A stretch of 64,000 nucleotides of DNA, from assembly GCF_014534645.1 (NCBI RefSeq), contig NZ_JACVQF010000225.1, positions 40,793-104,792 of the forward strand. Reading direction: 5' to 3'. The notes below the pieces were generated by a model that was not told the DNA's origin, ran no database searches, and saw only the letters and a list, made by a program, of their open reading frames with translations. Below are positions 26,496-35,745 of the stretch, in pieces; position 1 is the stretch's first letter, and each line of letters begins with the position of its first letter. This DNA is from Streptomyces griseicoloratus. Lineage in GTDB: Bacteria > Actinomycetota > Actinomycetes > Streptomycetales > Streptomycetaceae. The position numbers and the translations under genes were made by a program.

Positions 26496-27327
26496 GATGC
26501 TCGTACCCTTCCATCACGTCGCTGATCAGAGCGGCGGACTCAAGGGCTGACAGCACGTCCGCCCGGAGCACATCATAGGTCGCACTATGGCGGGCGAAGA
26601 CGGTCGGATCGTCGCTGAAATGGCCACGATCCAACGACTCCGAGTACACCCAACGCTCCCCGTCGGGCAGTTCGATCAACGACAGTGAGGTGTCCGGCCG
26701 GTCGATGTCCGGGCGGCTCAACGGCACCACCTGGATACGGATGTTGGGGAGGCGGCCAACGGTCAGCAGATGCGCACACTGGTCGCGCATCACCGCCGGA
26801 CCACCCACCACGTGACGCAGACAGACCTCGTCCAGAACGACGAGGTAGTACGGACCGCCGTCCCCGTAGAAACGCTGCTGTCGACTGAGTCGTGCCCGCA
26901 CCCGCTCCTCCACCTCGGCGGGATCCGCCAGGCGCCGCGCGAACAGGGCGGTCGCATAGGCCGGTGTCTGCAACAACCCCGGTACCACCTGCGTCTGGTA
27001 GGCGCGGATGGCCACCGCCTCCGCGTCCATGCGCGCCCTGCGCTCGAACCAATCCGGATGCTCCACCTGCGGATACCAGTCGATCCGCCCCCACAACCGC
27101 GCCAACACCCCACCCGTGCCCAGCAACTCGTCGCACGTCTTCGCGAACGTGTCCTGCGGCACCCGCGTCCCCGCCTCCACGCGCGCGACGTGTGAGCGGT
27201 CGCACGGGATGCGGGCCGCCAGGCCCTCCTGCGTCAGCCCCGCGGCCTCACGGAAGTGCTTCAGCACCTCGCCGAACACCGCGGCCGTACTCACCCCCGA
27301 GGCCCCCTCGGCGTTGCGTCGGCTCAC
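26365..27327 (-). CDS. XRE-family regulator with DUF5753 domain
   Basis: 320 residues from GTG 27327 (SRRNAEGASGVSTAAV...), chosen for the GGAGGGG 6 bases upstream. HTH about residues 17-70 (LKHFREAAGLTQEGLAARIP). The DUF5753 domain follows with IRAYQTQVVPGLLQTPAYA and later VVGGPAVMRDQCAHLL. The natural C-terminus is expected near the DVMEGYEHH segment, where the DUF397 start lies; instead the frame continues about 40 arginine-rich residues antiparallel in character to real protein. That tail suggests a small indel near the end removed the usual short ATGA-type overlap. Confidence 0.85.
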   Translation of the reverse strand: MSRRNAEGASGVSTAAVFGEVLKHFREAAGLTQEGLAARIPCDRSHVARVEAGTRVPQDTFAKTCDELLGTGGVLARLWGRIDWYPQVEHPDWFERRARMDAEAVAIRAYQTQVVPGLLQTPAYATALFARRLADPAEVEERVRARLSRQQRFYGDGGPYYLVVLDEVCLRHVVGGPAVMRDQCAHLLTVGRLPNIRIQVVPLSRPDIDRPDTSLSLIELPDGERWVYSESLDRGHFSDDPTVFARHSATYDVLRADVLSALESAALISDVMEGYEHHEEPRSERRQLDQEQLQRRQRRRLRRNRPRIPRRRPGPRQQEP

Positions 27328-27435
27328 GGCCGCCCCTCCCCCTCCGTGACAGTGGTCGACTGTCACGCGTCAAACGTTGATACGGACGGTTCCCCTCGGC
27401 AACCCTCGATACACCCAGAGTGACGGAGGTTGAGG

Positions 27436-28056
27436 ATGGAACCGGGATCGCTCGTCTACGACCCGCGGACGCGGAGGGTCGGCGAGTACCAGGGCCTGTC
27501 GGGCCCGTACGTGATGCTGCGCCCGGTCGGCGGGGGCCGGGAGTGGCAGGCGGACCCGGCGCTGGTCCGGGCCGCGACGTCCGAGGAGCGGATCAGTGCC
27601 GGGGTGCGGGCGGTCAACGGCCGGTCGCTGGTCGGGCTGTTGACGGACCGCCCGTTGGTGGAGGTGGGGCCGCCGCCCGAGCCGTTCGCCGGCTGCGCCA
27701 CGTGTACCGCACTGGCCCGGCGGCGCGCCCGCGCGCGGGCCGAGGGCGACGGGAGCGCGGAGACCGACGCCGACGTGCTGCTGGCCCGGCACCAGCGGCT
27801 CCGGCACGGCGTGGACCGGGCCGGGCGCCGGATCTTCCGGTACGTGCCGTTCACCATCGTGCAGGACCCGTCGGCGCTGCCCGAGTACGAGGCCCGGTGC
27901 GTGTCGGGCGACGAGTCGGACTGCGGGGCCGCCTCCGGACCGTTCCCGAGCCCGGAGCAGGTCGAGGAGTGGCAGCGCAGGCACACCCAGGAGACCCGGC
28001 ACACCCGCTACCGGCGCTGCTTCACCGACTACGCGGTGCTGGAGTGCCGGTCGTAG
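27436..28056 (+). CDS. Hypothetical protein, two-part (DUF7848-like C-terminus)
   Basis: 206 residues from ATG 27436 with GGAGG 6 bases upstream. The N-terminal 65 residues (PGSLVYDPRTRRVGEYQGLS, YVMLRPVGGGREWQADP) look like a small beta domain found beside XRE/DUF397 loci in Streptomyces. The C-terminal part has cysteines in CATC, ARCVSGDESDCG and a final YRRCFTDYAVLEC, giving a possible metal or disulfide site. It is divergent from the XRE/DUF5753 gene across 108 bases, so control by that regulator is likely. Function unknown; the DUF7848 label is a family resemblance only. Confidence 0.7.
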   Translation: MEPGSLVYDPRTRRVGEYQGLSGPYVMLRPVGGGREWQADPALVRAATSEERISAGVRAVNGRSLVGLLTDRPLVEVGPPPEPFAGCATCTALARRRARARAEGDGSAETDADVLLARHQRLRHGVDRAGRRIFRYVPFTIVQDPSALPEYEARCVSGDESDCGAASGPFPSPEQVEEWQRRHTQETRHTRYRRCFTDYAVLECRS

Positions 28057-28075
28057 GCCGTAGGCTGCGGGGCCG

Positions 28076-28795
28076 ATGACCAACGACCGTCGCCTCCGCT
28101 CCGTCGACCTGGCCCGTCTGGCCGGCCTCTCGACGCAGCAGATCCGCAATTACGAGGACGCCGGGATCCTGCCCCCGGCCGGGCGGACCGCGTCCGGCTA
28201 CCGCGTCTTCGCGGAGGTGCACCGGCGTGCGCTGCTGACGTACCGGGCGCTGCGGGAGGGGTACGGGCCGGTGACGGCCGCGCAGGTGGTGCGGGCCGTG
28301 CACGACGGGGACGTGCCGGGCGCGCTGGCGCTCGTCGACGCCGCGCACGCCGCCCTGCACGAGGAGCGGGTCTCGCTGCGGGCCGCGAGCGAGGCGCTGG
28401 AGGACCTGGCCCGCGAGGAGCCGGAGCCGCTGCCCGGCGCCGGCGGTCTGCGCATCGGCGAGGTCGCCGCGCTGATCGGCGTACGGACGTCCGCGCTGCG
28501 GGTGTGGGAGGCCGCCGGGCTGCTCACGCCCCGCCGGGAGCCCGGCACGAAGTACCGCCTGTACGACCCCGCCGACGTCCGCGACGCCCGGCTGGTCCGC
28601 ACCCTGCGCCGCAGCCACTATCTCTTCGACCAGATCCGCCCGGTGCTGGACGGCCTGCGCCGGGAGGGCAGCGGCGAGGCCCTGCGGGCGGCGATCGCGG
28701 CACGGGGCGAGGTGCTCACGGCACGTACGCGGGCGATGCTCGCTGGTGCCGGGGCCCTGCACGCGTACGTCGAGTACGTCGAGGAGGGCCCGTGA
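28076..28795 (+). CDS. MerR-family regulator with two MerR-type HTH domains
   Basis: 239 residues. A first MerR HTH occupies about residues 6-60 (VDLARLAGLSTQQIRNYEDA then LPPAGRTASGYRVF); a second lies at about residues 122-180 (RIGEVAALIGVRTSALRVWE then LLTPRREPGTKYRLY). Classical MerR proteins have one HTH and dimerise. Tandem forms resemble the TioE-like group known from antibiotic-producing actinomycetes. It starts 19 bases after the upstream gene and could be co-transcribed with it. No metal-binding cysteines are present, so the signal is probably an organic compound. Confidence 0.88.
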   Translation: MTNDRRLRSVDLARLAGLSTQQIRNYEDAGILPPAGRTASGYRVFAEVHRRALLTYRALREGYGPVTAAQVVRAVHDGDVPGALALVDAAHAALHEERVSLRAASEALEDLAREEPEPLPGAGGLRIGEVAALIGVRTSALRVWEAAGLLTPRREPGTKYRLYDPADVRDARLVRTLRRSHYLFDQIRPVLDGLRREGSGEALRAAIAARGEVLTARTRAMLAGAGALHAYVEYVEEGP

Positions 28796-28810
28796 CGGGC
28801 GTCGCGCCGG

Positions 28811-29215
28811 TCAGGTGCCGCCCTCCAGCAGGCCGATCAGCCGCTCGAACCGCGCCCGCCAGCGCTGCTCGGTCTCCTGCTCGCCCCGGAACTCGTGGGT
28901 GAAGCGCAGCGTGGTGCCCTGGTCACCGTCCCGTTCCAGATGGAAGCGGATGCGGCCGCCGCCCTCCACCGTGTACTCGGCGACCCTCTCCACGTCCCAG
29001 GCGGTGACCCGTCCCGCACCCACGCCACGCAGGGTGACCGCCCCTTCCAGACGGTGTTCGAGGACGTCGGCCGGGGTGTACCAGGCCGCGAGGCCGACCT
29101 CGGTGGCCAGTGCGGGCCAGACCTTCTCCACGGGCCGGGGAAGCCGCACCAGGAAGTGGAGGAGATGGGCGCTCCCCCGGGTCTCGCTGGTGCCCTGTTC
29201 GATGGAACCGGTCAT
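28811..29215 (-). CDS. SRPBCC (START-like) family protein
   Basis: 134 residues from ATG 29215 (MTGSIEQGTSETRG). The pattern FLVRLPRPVEKVWPALATEV then GLAAWYTPADVLEHRLEG and a final WRARFERLIGLL is typical of AHSA1/SRPBCC ligand-binding folds. These bind hydrophobic small molecules; the ligand is unknown. Its gene is convergent with the MerR gene (15 bases between ends). Confidence 0.85.
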   Translation of the reverse strand: MTGSIEQGTSETRGSAHLLHFLVRLPRPVEKVWPALATEVGLAAWYTPADVLEHRLEGAVTLRGVGAGRVTAWDVERVAEYTVEGGGRIRFHLERDGDQGTTLRFTHEFRGEQETEQRWRARFERLIGLLEGGT

Positions 29216-29261
29216 GACACCAGCGTGACTCCGCACCCGAGGTCGCGCACGCCCTGCGGTG

Positions 29262-30395
29262 TCAGAAACCGACGGACGTCAGCGCGCCCAGGCCCACGTC
29301 GGCGTAGGAGTGCTTGCCGGAGACGAAGATGTTGACGCCGTAGTAGTTGAACAGCCAGCAGCCGAAGGCGACCAGGGCCAGGTAGGCGGCCTTGCGGCCC
29401 TTCCAGCCGGCGGTGGCGCGGGCGTGCAGGTAGCAGGCGTAGGCGACCCAGGTGATGAAGGACCAGACCTCCTTGGGGTCCCAGCCCCAGTAGCGGCCCC
29501 AGGCGTCGCCGGCCCAGATCGCGCCCGCGATGATCGTGAACGTCCACAGCGGGAAGACGGCGGCGTTGACGCGGTAGGCGAACTTGTCGAGGGAGGCCGC
29601 GGCGGGCAGGCGGTCCAGGACCGAGTTCGCGAAGCGGCCGGGGGTGCCGCCGCCGGCGAGCTTGTTCTCGAACGAGTCCTTGAACAGGTACAGGATCGTG
29701 GAGACCGCGCCGACGTAGAAGACCGCGCCGCAGAAGATCGCCGTGGAGACGTGGATGTACAGCCAGTACGAGTGGAGGGCGGGAACCAACTGGTCGCTGG
29801 CGGTGTACAAGACAGTGACGGCGAGACCGAGGTCGAGGAGGACCGTGGTGGTCAGGGGAAGGCCGAGCCAGCGGACGTTCTTCTTCAGGGCGAGCAGCGC
29901 GAGGTACACACCGACGGCGACGGTGGTGAAGGTGATGTTGAACTCGTACATGTTGCCCCACGGCGCCCGCTGCACCGACAGGGCCCGCGTGAGCACACCG
30001 CCGGCCTCGATGGCGAAGGCGAGCACGGTGAGCGAGATGGCGATACGCCCGTAGAGGTCGCCCTTCTCGGTGCCGCCGTGCGCCCCCGGCCCGTCGGGCA
30101 CGTCACGGGAGCCGGCCGCGGCGCGCACGACGACCTTGGGCCGCTCCAGCACGGCGGTGCCGCCGGCCTTGTTCACGGTGACGGCCGGTGCGGCCTTCGC
30201 CTTGGCCTCGCTCGTGGCGGTGAGCGCGGCGGCGGTGCGGCCGACCTTGCTGCGGCTGCCGAAGAGCCATTCGGCGATGTAGGCGAAGAAGGCGAGGGTG
30301 TAGACCGCCATCGCGGAGTAGATCAGCGTGTTGCTGAGGTTCGCGAGGTTCTCGTTGGTCGCGGCGGCCAGTTCTGTTACGGCGGCGAGAGTCAC
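29262..30395 (-). CDS. ccsB: Cytochrome c biogenesis protein CcsB/CcsA (ResC-type)
   Basis: 377 residues with about eight membrane helices. The haem-handling WWD-type motif appears as WGRYWGWDPKEVWSFITW near the C-terminus, with conserved histidines in HSYWLYIHVSTAI and YLHARATAGW. An Ala/Lys-rich loop follows the first helix. With ResB it forms the System II synthase that attaches haem to apocytochrome c outside the membrane. Its start overlaps the resB stop by 4 bases. Confidence 0.94.
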   Translation of the reverse strand: MTLAAVTELAAATNENLANLSNTLIYSAMAVYTLAFFAYIAEWLFGSRSKVGRTAAALTATSEAKAKAAPAVTVNKAGGTAVLERPKVVVRAAAGSRDVPDGPGAHGGTEKGDLYGRIAISLTVLAFAIEAGGVLTRALSVQRAPWGNMYEFNITFTTVAVGVYLALLALKKNVRWLGLPLTTTVLLDLGLAVTVLYTASDQLVPALHSYWLYIHVSTAIFCGAVFYVGAVSTILYLFKDSFENKLAGGGTPGRFANSVLDRLPAAASLDKFAYRVNAAVFPLWTFTIIAGAIWAGDAWGRYWGWDPKEVWSFITWVAYACYLHARATAGWKGRKAAYLALVAFGCWLFNYYGVNIFVSGKHSYADVGLGALTSVGF

Positions 30396-32104
30396 TTCTC
30401 AGCCCCTTCGGCAGGTACGACTTGGGGGTCGGGGGATTCGGGGGTGTCGTCGTCGGGCGCGCCGGGCGCCTGTTCGTAGAGGATTCCGGCGAGGTCGCCG
30501 AGCTCTTCGGGCACCTTGGCGGACTCGCTGCGGCCGAGGCCCGCCATCTCGACGACCGTGACGCCGTCGGCACCCTTGACGGCCCGCACCCACACGCGGC
30601 GGCGCTGGACGAAGAGGGAGGCGGCGAGGCCGAAGATGGCGGCGACGGAACCGGCGAGCGCCCAGCCGCTGGCCGGCTGCTGGGTGACCTGGAAGCCGGC
30701 CCACTCCTGGACGCCGTCGAAGGTGACGGAACCGGCGCCGTTCGGGAGCGTCATGGTCTCGCCGATCTTGAGCTGCTTCTTGAACAGCTCGCCGTCGGAG
30801 TCCTTGAACTCCTTCATCTTGCGCTTGTCGAGCTGGTACACGCTCTGCGGGATGCCCGCGTCGACGCCGAGGTCGCCGTGGTAGGCGTTCAGCGCGAGCA
30901 TCGGGTTGATCAGCGCCGGGAACATGGACACCATCGTGCTGCCCTTCCCGCCGTAGGTCGGCAGGAAGAAGGCCTGGAAACCGAGCTGCTCCTTCTTGCC
31001 CTTGGCGTCGCGGTAGCCGTCCATGACCTTGATGGCGCCGGAGGAGGTGACGTTGGCGTCCAGCGGGAGCAGGGCCACGGCCTGCTTGTCCATCACGACC
31101 TCGCCCCTGCCGTCCTTGACGGTGACGATGGGGGCGTAGCCGTGGCTGACGAGGTAGACCTTCGAGCCGTCGATCTCCAGCGGCTCGTTGACCTTGATGG
31201 TGGTCCTCTTCTCCTTGCCGTAGGCGCCGACGCTGTAGGTGACGTCCGCCTCGTAGGTGCGCGGCGTGCCGCGGTTGGGGCCGGTGGGCTCGTAGGTGCC
31301 CTTGAAGTCGTTCAGGCGGAAGCTGAACGCGTCCAGGTCGTCCTGGCCGAAGAGGTTGCCGGACTTGAAGTCGTCGTACTGGGTGAGCGTGTTGGCGAAG
31401 CCGTCGCCCTCCAGGATCAGCTTGTTGCCCTCGTACTTGAACAGCTGGCCCCAGGCGAAGGCGATCAGCATCACGATCAGCGCGATGTGGAAGGCGAGGT
31501 TGCCGACCTCCCGCAGATAGCCCTTCTCGGCGGCGACGGCGTCACCGACGGTGTGGGCACGGAAGCGGCGCTTCTTCAGCAGGGCCAGCGCGGCCTCGCG
31601 GACCTGCTCGGGCTCGGCCTCGGTGCGCCAGGTGGTGTAGGCGGGCAGCCGGGTCAGGCGGCGGGGCGCGCCCGGCGGGCGGCCGCGCAGCTGGCCCACG
31701 AACTGCCAGGTGCGCGGGACGATGCAGCCGATGAGGGAGACGAACAGCAGGATGTAGATCGCGGAGAACCACACCGAGCTGTAGACGTGGAAGAGACCGA
31801 GCTTGTCGTAGATCGGCGCGAGGACGTCGTGCCGCTCGCGGAAGTCCTCGACCGCCAGGGCGTCGATGCCGGACTGCGGGATCAGCGAGCCGGGGATCGC
31901 GCCCAGCGAGAGCAGCAGGAGCAGCAGCAGCGCCACCCGCATCGAGGTCAGCTGCCGCCAGAACCAGCGCGCCCAGCCGATGACACCGAGGGCGGGGAGG
32001 TTCGGCGCCTCCTCCTTGGGCGCGGTGGACAGCTGGGAGCCGGCGGCACCCAGGTCCTGGTCGTCACCGGCCTTCGGGGTCTTGTCTGCAGTGGTGTTGC
32101 TCAT
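30392..32104 (-). CDS. resB: Cytochrome c biogenesis protein ResB
   Basis: 570 residues. Three N-terminal membrane helices (WARWFWRQLTSMRVALLLLL, the FSAIYILLFVSLIGCIVPR region and AFHIALIVMLIAFAWGQLF), a large extracellular domain (about 210-490), and a last helix (WALAGSVAAIFGLAASLFV) are the ResB layout. The acidic Ser/Pro-rich tail is cytoplasmic. It is the partner of CcsB in System II haem ligation. It follows ccdA by 3 bases and overlaps ccsB, so the four genes form one operon (resA-ccdA-resB-ccsB). Confidence 0.94.
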   Translation of the reverse strand: MSNTTADKTPKAGDDQDLGAAGSQLSTAPKEEAPNLPALGVIGWARWFWRQLTSMRVALLLLLLLSLGAIPGSLIPQSGIDALAVEDFRERHDVLAPIYDKLGLFHVYSSVWFSAIYILLFVSLIGCIVPRTWQFVGQLRGRPPGAPRRLTRLPAYTTWRTEAEPEQVREAALALLKKRRFRAHTVGDAVAAEKGYLREVGNLAFHIALIVMLIAFAWGQLFKYEGNKLILEGDGFANTLTQYDDFKSGNLFGQDDLDAFSFRLNDFKGTYEPTGPNRGTPRTYEADVTYSVGAYGKEKRTTIKVNEPLEIDGSKVYLVSHGYAPIVTVKDGRGEVVMDKQAVALLPLDANVTSSGAIKVMDGYRDAKGKKEQLGFQAFFLPTYGGKGSTMVSMFPALINPMLALNAYHGDLGVDAGIPQSVYQLDKRKMKEFKDSDGELFKKQLKIGETMTLPNGAGSVTFDGVQEWAGFQVTQQPASGWALAGSVAAIFGLAASLFVQRRRVWVRAVKGADGVTVVEMAGLGRSESAKVPEELGDLAGILYEQAPGAPDDDTPESPDPQVVPAEGAEK

Positions 32105-32107
32105 GGA

Positions 32108-32878
32108 TCAGATCCCCACAGTGAAGCCGTTGGACCAGGTCTGCATGTCCTGCACGATGCTGTCCCACGCGCCGGTCAGCAGCAGCAGACCGGTCGCGAT
32201 CATCATGGTGCCGCCGATGCGCATCACCCACGTGTAGTGGCGCTTGACCCAGCCGAAGGCGCCGAGCGCCTTGCGGAAGGCGACCGCGGCGAGCACGAAG
32301 GGCAGGCCGAGGCCGACGCAGTAGGCGACGGTCAGTATCGCGCCGCGTCCGGCGGTGCCCTGGTCGGAGGAGAGCGCCAGCACGGAGGCGAGGGTGGGGC
32401 CGATGCACGGCGTCCAGCCGATGCCGAACAGCGCGCCCAGCAGCGGGGCGCCGACCAGCCCGGTCACGGGCCGCTTGTGGAAGCGGAACTCGCGCTGGGT
32501 GAGCCAGGGCATCAGTCCCATGAAGAAGACGCCCATGAGGATCATGAGCACCCCGAGCACCTTGGACAGGACACCGCGCTGTTCCTGCAGCGTCGAGCCG
32601 AAGAAGCCGAACAGGGCCCCGCTGGAGACGAACACGGCGGTGAAGCCGAGGACGAAGAGGGAGGCGCCGGCGACCATCCTGCCGCGCCGGGCCTCGGCCA
32701 GGTCGGTGCCGGTGACCCCGGTGACGTAGGAGAGGTAGCCGGGGACGAGCGGCAGGACGCAGGGCGAGAAGAAGGAGACGAGGCCGCCGAGCAGTGCGAT
32801 GGGCAGGGCCACCAGCAGGGCGCCGTTGAGCACCGTGCCGTTGTAGCCCTCCGCGGCGAGCGTGGTGACTGCGGTCAC
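32108..32878 (-). CDS. ccdA: CcdA-type thiol-disulfide electron carrier
   Basis: 256 residues, GTG start. Six membrane helices; the redox cysteines are in SFFSPCVLPLVPGYLSYVTG and IGWTPCIGPTLASVLALS, as in CcdA/DsbD-type proteins. It passes electrons from cytoplasmic thioredoxin to the extracellular ResA-like protein encoded just upstream, keeping apocytochrome c cysteines reduced. One base separates it from the resA stop codon. Confidence 0.95.
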   Translation of the reverse strand: MTAVTTLAAEGYNGTVLNGALLVALPIALLGGLVSFFSPCVLPLVPGYLSYVTGVTGTDLAEARRGRMVAGASLFVLGFTAVFVSSGALFGFFGSTLQEQRGVLSKVLGVLMILMGVFFMGLMPWLTQREFRFHKRPVTGLVGAPLLGALFGIGWTPCIGPTLASVLALSSDQGTAGRGAILTVAYCVGLGLPFVLAAVAFRKALGAFGWVKRHYTWVMRIGGTMMIATGLLLLTGAWDSIVQDMQTWSNGFTVGI

Positions 32879-32879
32879 G

Positions 32880-33512
32880 TCACTTCTCCGCGAGGACCGG
32901 GTCGAGCATCTTGCGCAGCTTCTCCTCGCTGAGCGCCTGGAGGGTGCGCGCGGCGACCTTGCCGTCCCGGTCGATGACGAGCGTGGAGGGGATCGCCTGC
33001 GGGTTGAGCGTGCCCTTCTCGAAGCGGAGCATCAGCTTGCCTGCCGGGTCGTACAGGCTCGGGTAGGTGACCCCGTACTCCTTCTCGAAGGCGCGGGCCG
33101 GACCGGTGGAGGTGTCGCGGGTGTTGATGCCGACGAACTGGACGCCCTGGTCCTTGACGTCCTGGTAGACCTTCTCGAAGTTCTTGGCCTCGGCGCGGCA
33201 GGGCGGGCACCAGGAGCCCCACACGTTGAGGACGATGACCTTGCCCTTGTAGTCGCCGACGTCCAGCTGTCCCCCGTCGACGGTCTCGCCGGACAGGTCG
33301 GGGGCGTCGGCCCGCTCCCCCTTCTTGACGGTGGCGATGCCGTCGGAGCCGGTGATGAAGCCCGTCTGGCCGCCGCCTCCCGAGGTGCCCCCGGAGCTGC
33401 ACGCGGACACGAGCAGCGCGCACGCGGCGGCACCGGTGGTCAGTGCGGCGCGGCGACGGACGCGGGCGGTGGTGCGGTTCGAGCGCAGGGGGGCGCGGCT
33501 GGCGGCACTCAT
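32880..33512 (-). CDS. resA: ResA/TlpA-type thioredoxin lipoprotein
   Basis: 210 residues. A basic N-terminus and hydrophobic stretch end in the lipobox LVSAC (cysteine about residue 38), so it is a lipoprotein on the outer face of the membrane. The thioredoxin fold has the active site WCPPC (in NVWGSWCPPCRAEAKNF), and GINTRDTSTGPARAFEKEYG is typical of TlpA/ResA. It reduces the haem-binding cysteines of apocytochromes. First gene of the cytochrome c maturation operon. Confidence 0.94.
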   Translation of the reverse strand: MSAASRAPLRSNRTTARVRRRAALTTGAAACALLVSACSSGGTSGGGGQTGFITGSDGIATVKKGERADAPDLSGETVDGGQLDVGDYKGKVIVLNVWGSWCPPCRAEAKNFEKVYQDVKDQGVQFVGINTRDTSTGPARAFEKEYGVTYPSLYDPAGKLMLRFEKGTLNPQAIPSTLVIDRDGKVAARTLQALSEEKLRKMLDPVLAEK

Positions 33513-33578
33513 GTGAAAAGTTTCGCATGTCCGTTCCGGGGATCTTGCGCACCCCCCTCACGGGCGGAAACCCGCATT

Positions 33579-34865
33579 TCAGGCGGTGTTTGCGGGGGGT
33601 GTCGAGGTCTCCTTCAGGAAGGCGTTCCAGCCGCCGGCCGGCCGCTGCCCGACCTCGACGGTGCGGAGCTTGGCCAGCACCTCCGGCCGCTGGACGTCCA
33701 GCCAGTCGGTGAACTGGCGGAAGGAGACCAGCCGGACGTCCCCGCCCTTCTCCTTCTCCCGTGCGATGTGCTTGAGGGCTTCCTCGACGGCGTCCATGTA
33801 GATGCCGCCGTTCCACTGCTCGAAGTGGTTGCCGATGAAGAAGGGGGCCCTGTTTGTCTCGTATGCCCGCTTGAATCCGGATATGTACGCCTGGGCGGAC
33901 TGCTCCCGCCAGCCCGGGTAGTTGTGGGCGGGTGCCTTCGTCGAGTTGAGCGACTGGTTGGCGAGCATGTTGTAGTCCATCGACAGCACCTCGAAGGAAC
34001 GCCCGGGGAAAGGTATCTGCTGCAACGGCAGGTCCCAGATCCCCTGCCGCTTCACCGGCCAGACCTGGCGGCCGCCGGGCGAGGAGGCGTCGTAGCGCCA
34101 GCCCAGTTCACGGGCGGTGGGCAGCAGGTTGTCCTGGCCGAGCAGACAGGGCGTGCGGCCGCCGACGAGTTCCTTGTCGTAGTCGAACGGCAGGGACGGC
34201 AGGTCGGTCCAGCCGGTGTTGGTCCGCCACTGCTTGACGAAGGACTTGGCCTGGTCGATCTCGCTGCGCCACTGCTGCGGCGTCCAGTTCGCCACGCTGC
34301 CGCGGCCGGCGCAGAAGTGCCCGTTGAAGTGGGTGCCGATCTCATGGCCCTCCAGCCAGGCCCGGCGGACGTTCTGCAGCGTGGCCTTGACGTGGTCGTC
34401 GGTCAGGTAGCCGATGTCGGACGCGCCACGAGGGTTGTTCGGCGGGTCGTACAGCCGCTTCTTCGACTCGGGCAGCAGGTACAGCCCCGAGAGGAAGAAG
34501 GTCATGTGCGCGCCGTGCTCCTTGGCGAGGTCGAGGAAGCGCGGGAAGAGCCCGTTGCCGACCTCCCCCGCCCCGTCCCAGGAGAAGACGACGAACTGCG
34601 GCGGGGTCTGCCCCGGCTCCAGCGGGACGGGCGCCTCCGGCTGGTGCGGCTGCTTGCCGGTGTACGACGTCGAGCCGTCACCGATGGGGCGGGCGGGCGG
34701 CGTGCTGCTGCCGGACGGAGACGGCCGGGCCCCGGAACCGCCGGCCTGGTGCGAGCCGTCCGGCGAGGTGTGGCTGCCGCAGCCCGCGAGCCCGACGGCG
34801 GCGGCGGCCCCCGCGCCGAGTCCGAGCATCCCCCTGCGGGTGAGAGTGCGGTGGGAAGTGCGCAT
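33579..34865 (-). CDS. Tat-type lipoprotein, polysaccharide deacetylase-like
   Basis: 428 residues. The N-terminus TLTRRGMLGLGAGAAAAVGL followed by AGC combines a twin-arginine signal with a lipobox. After a Ser/Pro linker comes a NodB-like fold: FVVFSWDGAGEVGNGLFPRF (motif 1 region, with WDG where TFDD is usual) and EIGTHFNGHFC (H-x3-H, motif 2). The middle segments describe a deacetylase-like barrel, but motif 1 differs from active enzymes, so the metal site may be altered. It probably acts on cell-wall or exopolysaccharide. It stands 66 bases from resA and is likely a separate unit. Confidence 0.78.
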   Translation of the reverse strand: MRTSHRTLTRRGMLGLGAGAAAAVGLAGCGSHTSPDGSHQAGGSGARPSPSGSSTPPARPIGDGSTSYTGKQPHQPEAPVPLEPGQTPPQFVVFSWDGAGEVGNGLFPRFLDLAKEHGAHMTFFLSGLYLLPESKKRLYDPPNNPRGASDIGYLTDDHVKATLQNVRRAWLEGHEIGTHFNGHFCAGRGSVANWTPQQWRSEIDQAKSFVKQWRTNTGWTDLPSLPFDYDKELVGGRTPCLLGQDNLLPTARELGWRYDASSPGGRQVWPVKRQGIWDLPLQQIPFPGRSFEVLSMDYNMLANQSLNSTKAPAHNYPGWREQSAQAYISGFKRAYETNRAPFFIGNHFEQWNGGIYMDAVEEALKHIAREKEKGGDVRLVSFRQFTDWLDVQRPEVLAKLRTVEVGQRPAGGWNAFLKETSTPPANTA

Positions 34866-35046
34866 CGCAACCCCGTTCGTCGCGTCCTGTGGTGGTCACC
34901 CAGTCAGAGGACGTGACGAACGGGCGGGTTCCGAAAATACGTGCGGATTCCGTAACGAATGTCACGAATACCGTCACCGCACGGGAGGGACGGCAGGAGC
35001 CGGGGGGACGGCGGGGGGCGGAGGTACGGCAGATGGCGACGAGGCG

Positions 35047-35745
35047 TCAGGCCCCGAACGCCTTGGCCTTCCCCTTCACCGGCTTGGCCCCGGCCAGCAG
35101 GTGCGCCGGGACCAGGTCCCGGGCGGGCTCGGTGTAGCCGACGGACACGATCCGGTCGCCCTGGTACGTGAACGTCGTCAGGGACGCCAGCGTGCACTGC
35201 CGCTTGCGCGGGTCGTGCCACAGCCGCCGCCGCTCGACGTAGGAGCGCAGGATCCAGATCGGCAGCTGGTGGCTGACCAGGACGGCCTCGTGCCCCCGGG
35301 CCCGGTCCTTGGCCGCGTTCAGGGCGCCCATCATCCGCACGACCTGGTCGATGTACGGCTCGCCCCAGGACGGCCTGAACGGATTGACCACGTGCTTCCA
35401 GTTGGCGGGCCGGCGCAGCGCGCCGTCGCCGATGCCGAAGGTCTTGCCCTGGAAGACGTTGTCGGCCTCGATCAGCCGCTCGTCGGTGTCGAGGTCCAGC
35501 CCGTGCGCCTTGGCGATCGGCGTCGCCGTCTCCTGCGCCCGCTCCAGCGGGGAGGCCACGACGTACGTGATGTCGCGGGACGCGAGGTGATCGGCGACCC
35601 GGTCGGCCATCCGCCGGCCCAGCTCGGAGAGGTGGTAGCCGGGCAGGCGGCCGTAGAGGACGCCGGTGGGGTTCTCCACCTCGCCGTGCCGCATCACATG
35701 GACGACGGTGATGTCGCTCTTGCTGGTGCTGGTGCTGTCGCTCAC
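35047..35745 (-). CDS. Histidine phosphatase (phosphoglycerate-mutase-like)
   Basis: 232 residues from GTG 35745, which overlaps the hemL stop as GTGA. The catalytic motif is [13 protein letters not shown] (R-H-G), with later [18 protein letters not shown] and [17 protein letters not shown] carrying the second histidine. Broad phosphatase or mutase activity; the substrate is unknown. Translational coupling to hemL is conserved in actinomycetes as far as I know. The C-terminus is basic ([12 protein letters not shown]). Confidence 0.9.
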   Translation of the reverse strand: MSDSTSTSKSDITVVHVMRHGEVENPTGVLYGRLPGYHLSELGRRMADRVADHLASRDITYVVASPLERAQETATPIAKAHGLDLDTDERLIEADNVFQGKTFGIGDGALRRPANWKHVVNPFRPSWGEPYIDQVVRMMGALNAAKDRARGHEAVLVSHQLPIWILRSYVERRRLWHDPRKRQCTLASLTTFTYQGDRIVSVGYTEPARDLVPAHLLAGAKPVKGKAKAFGA

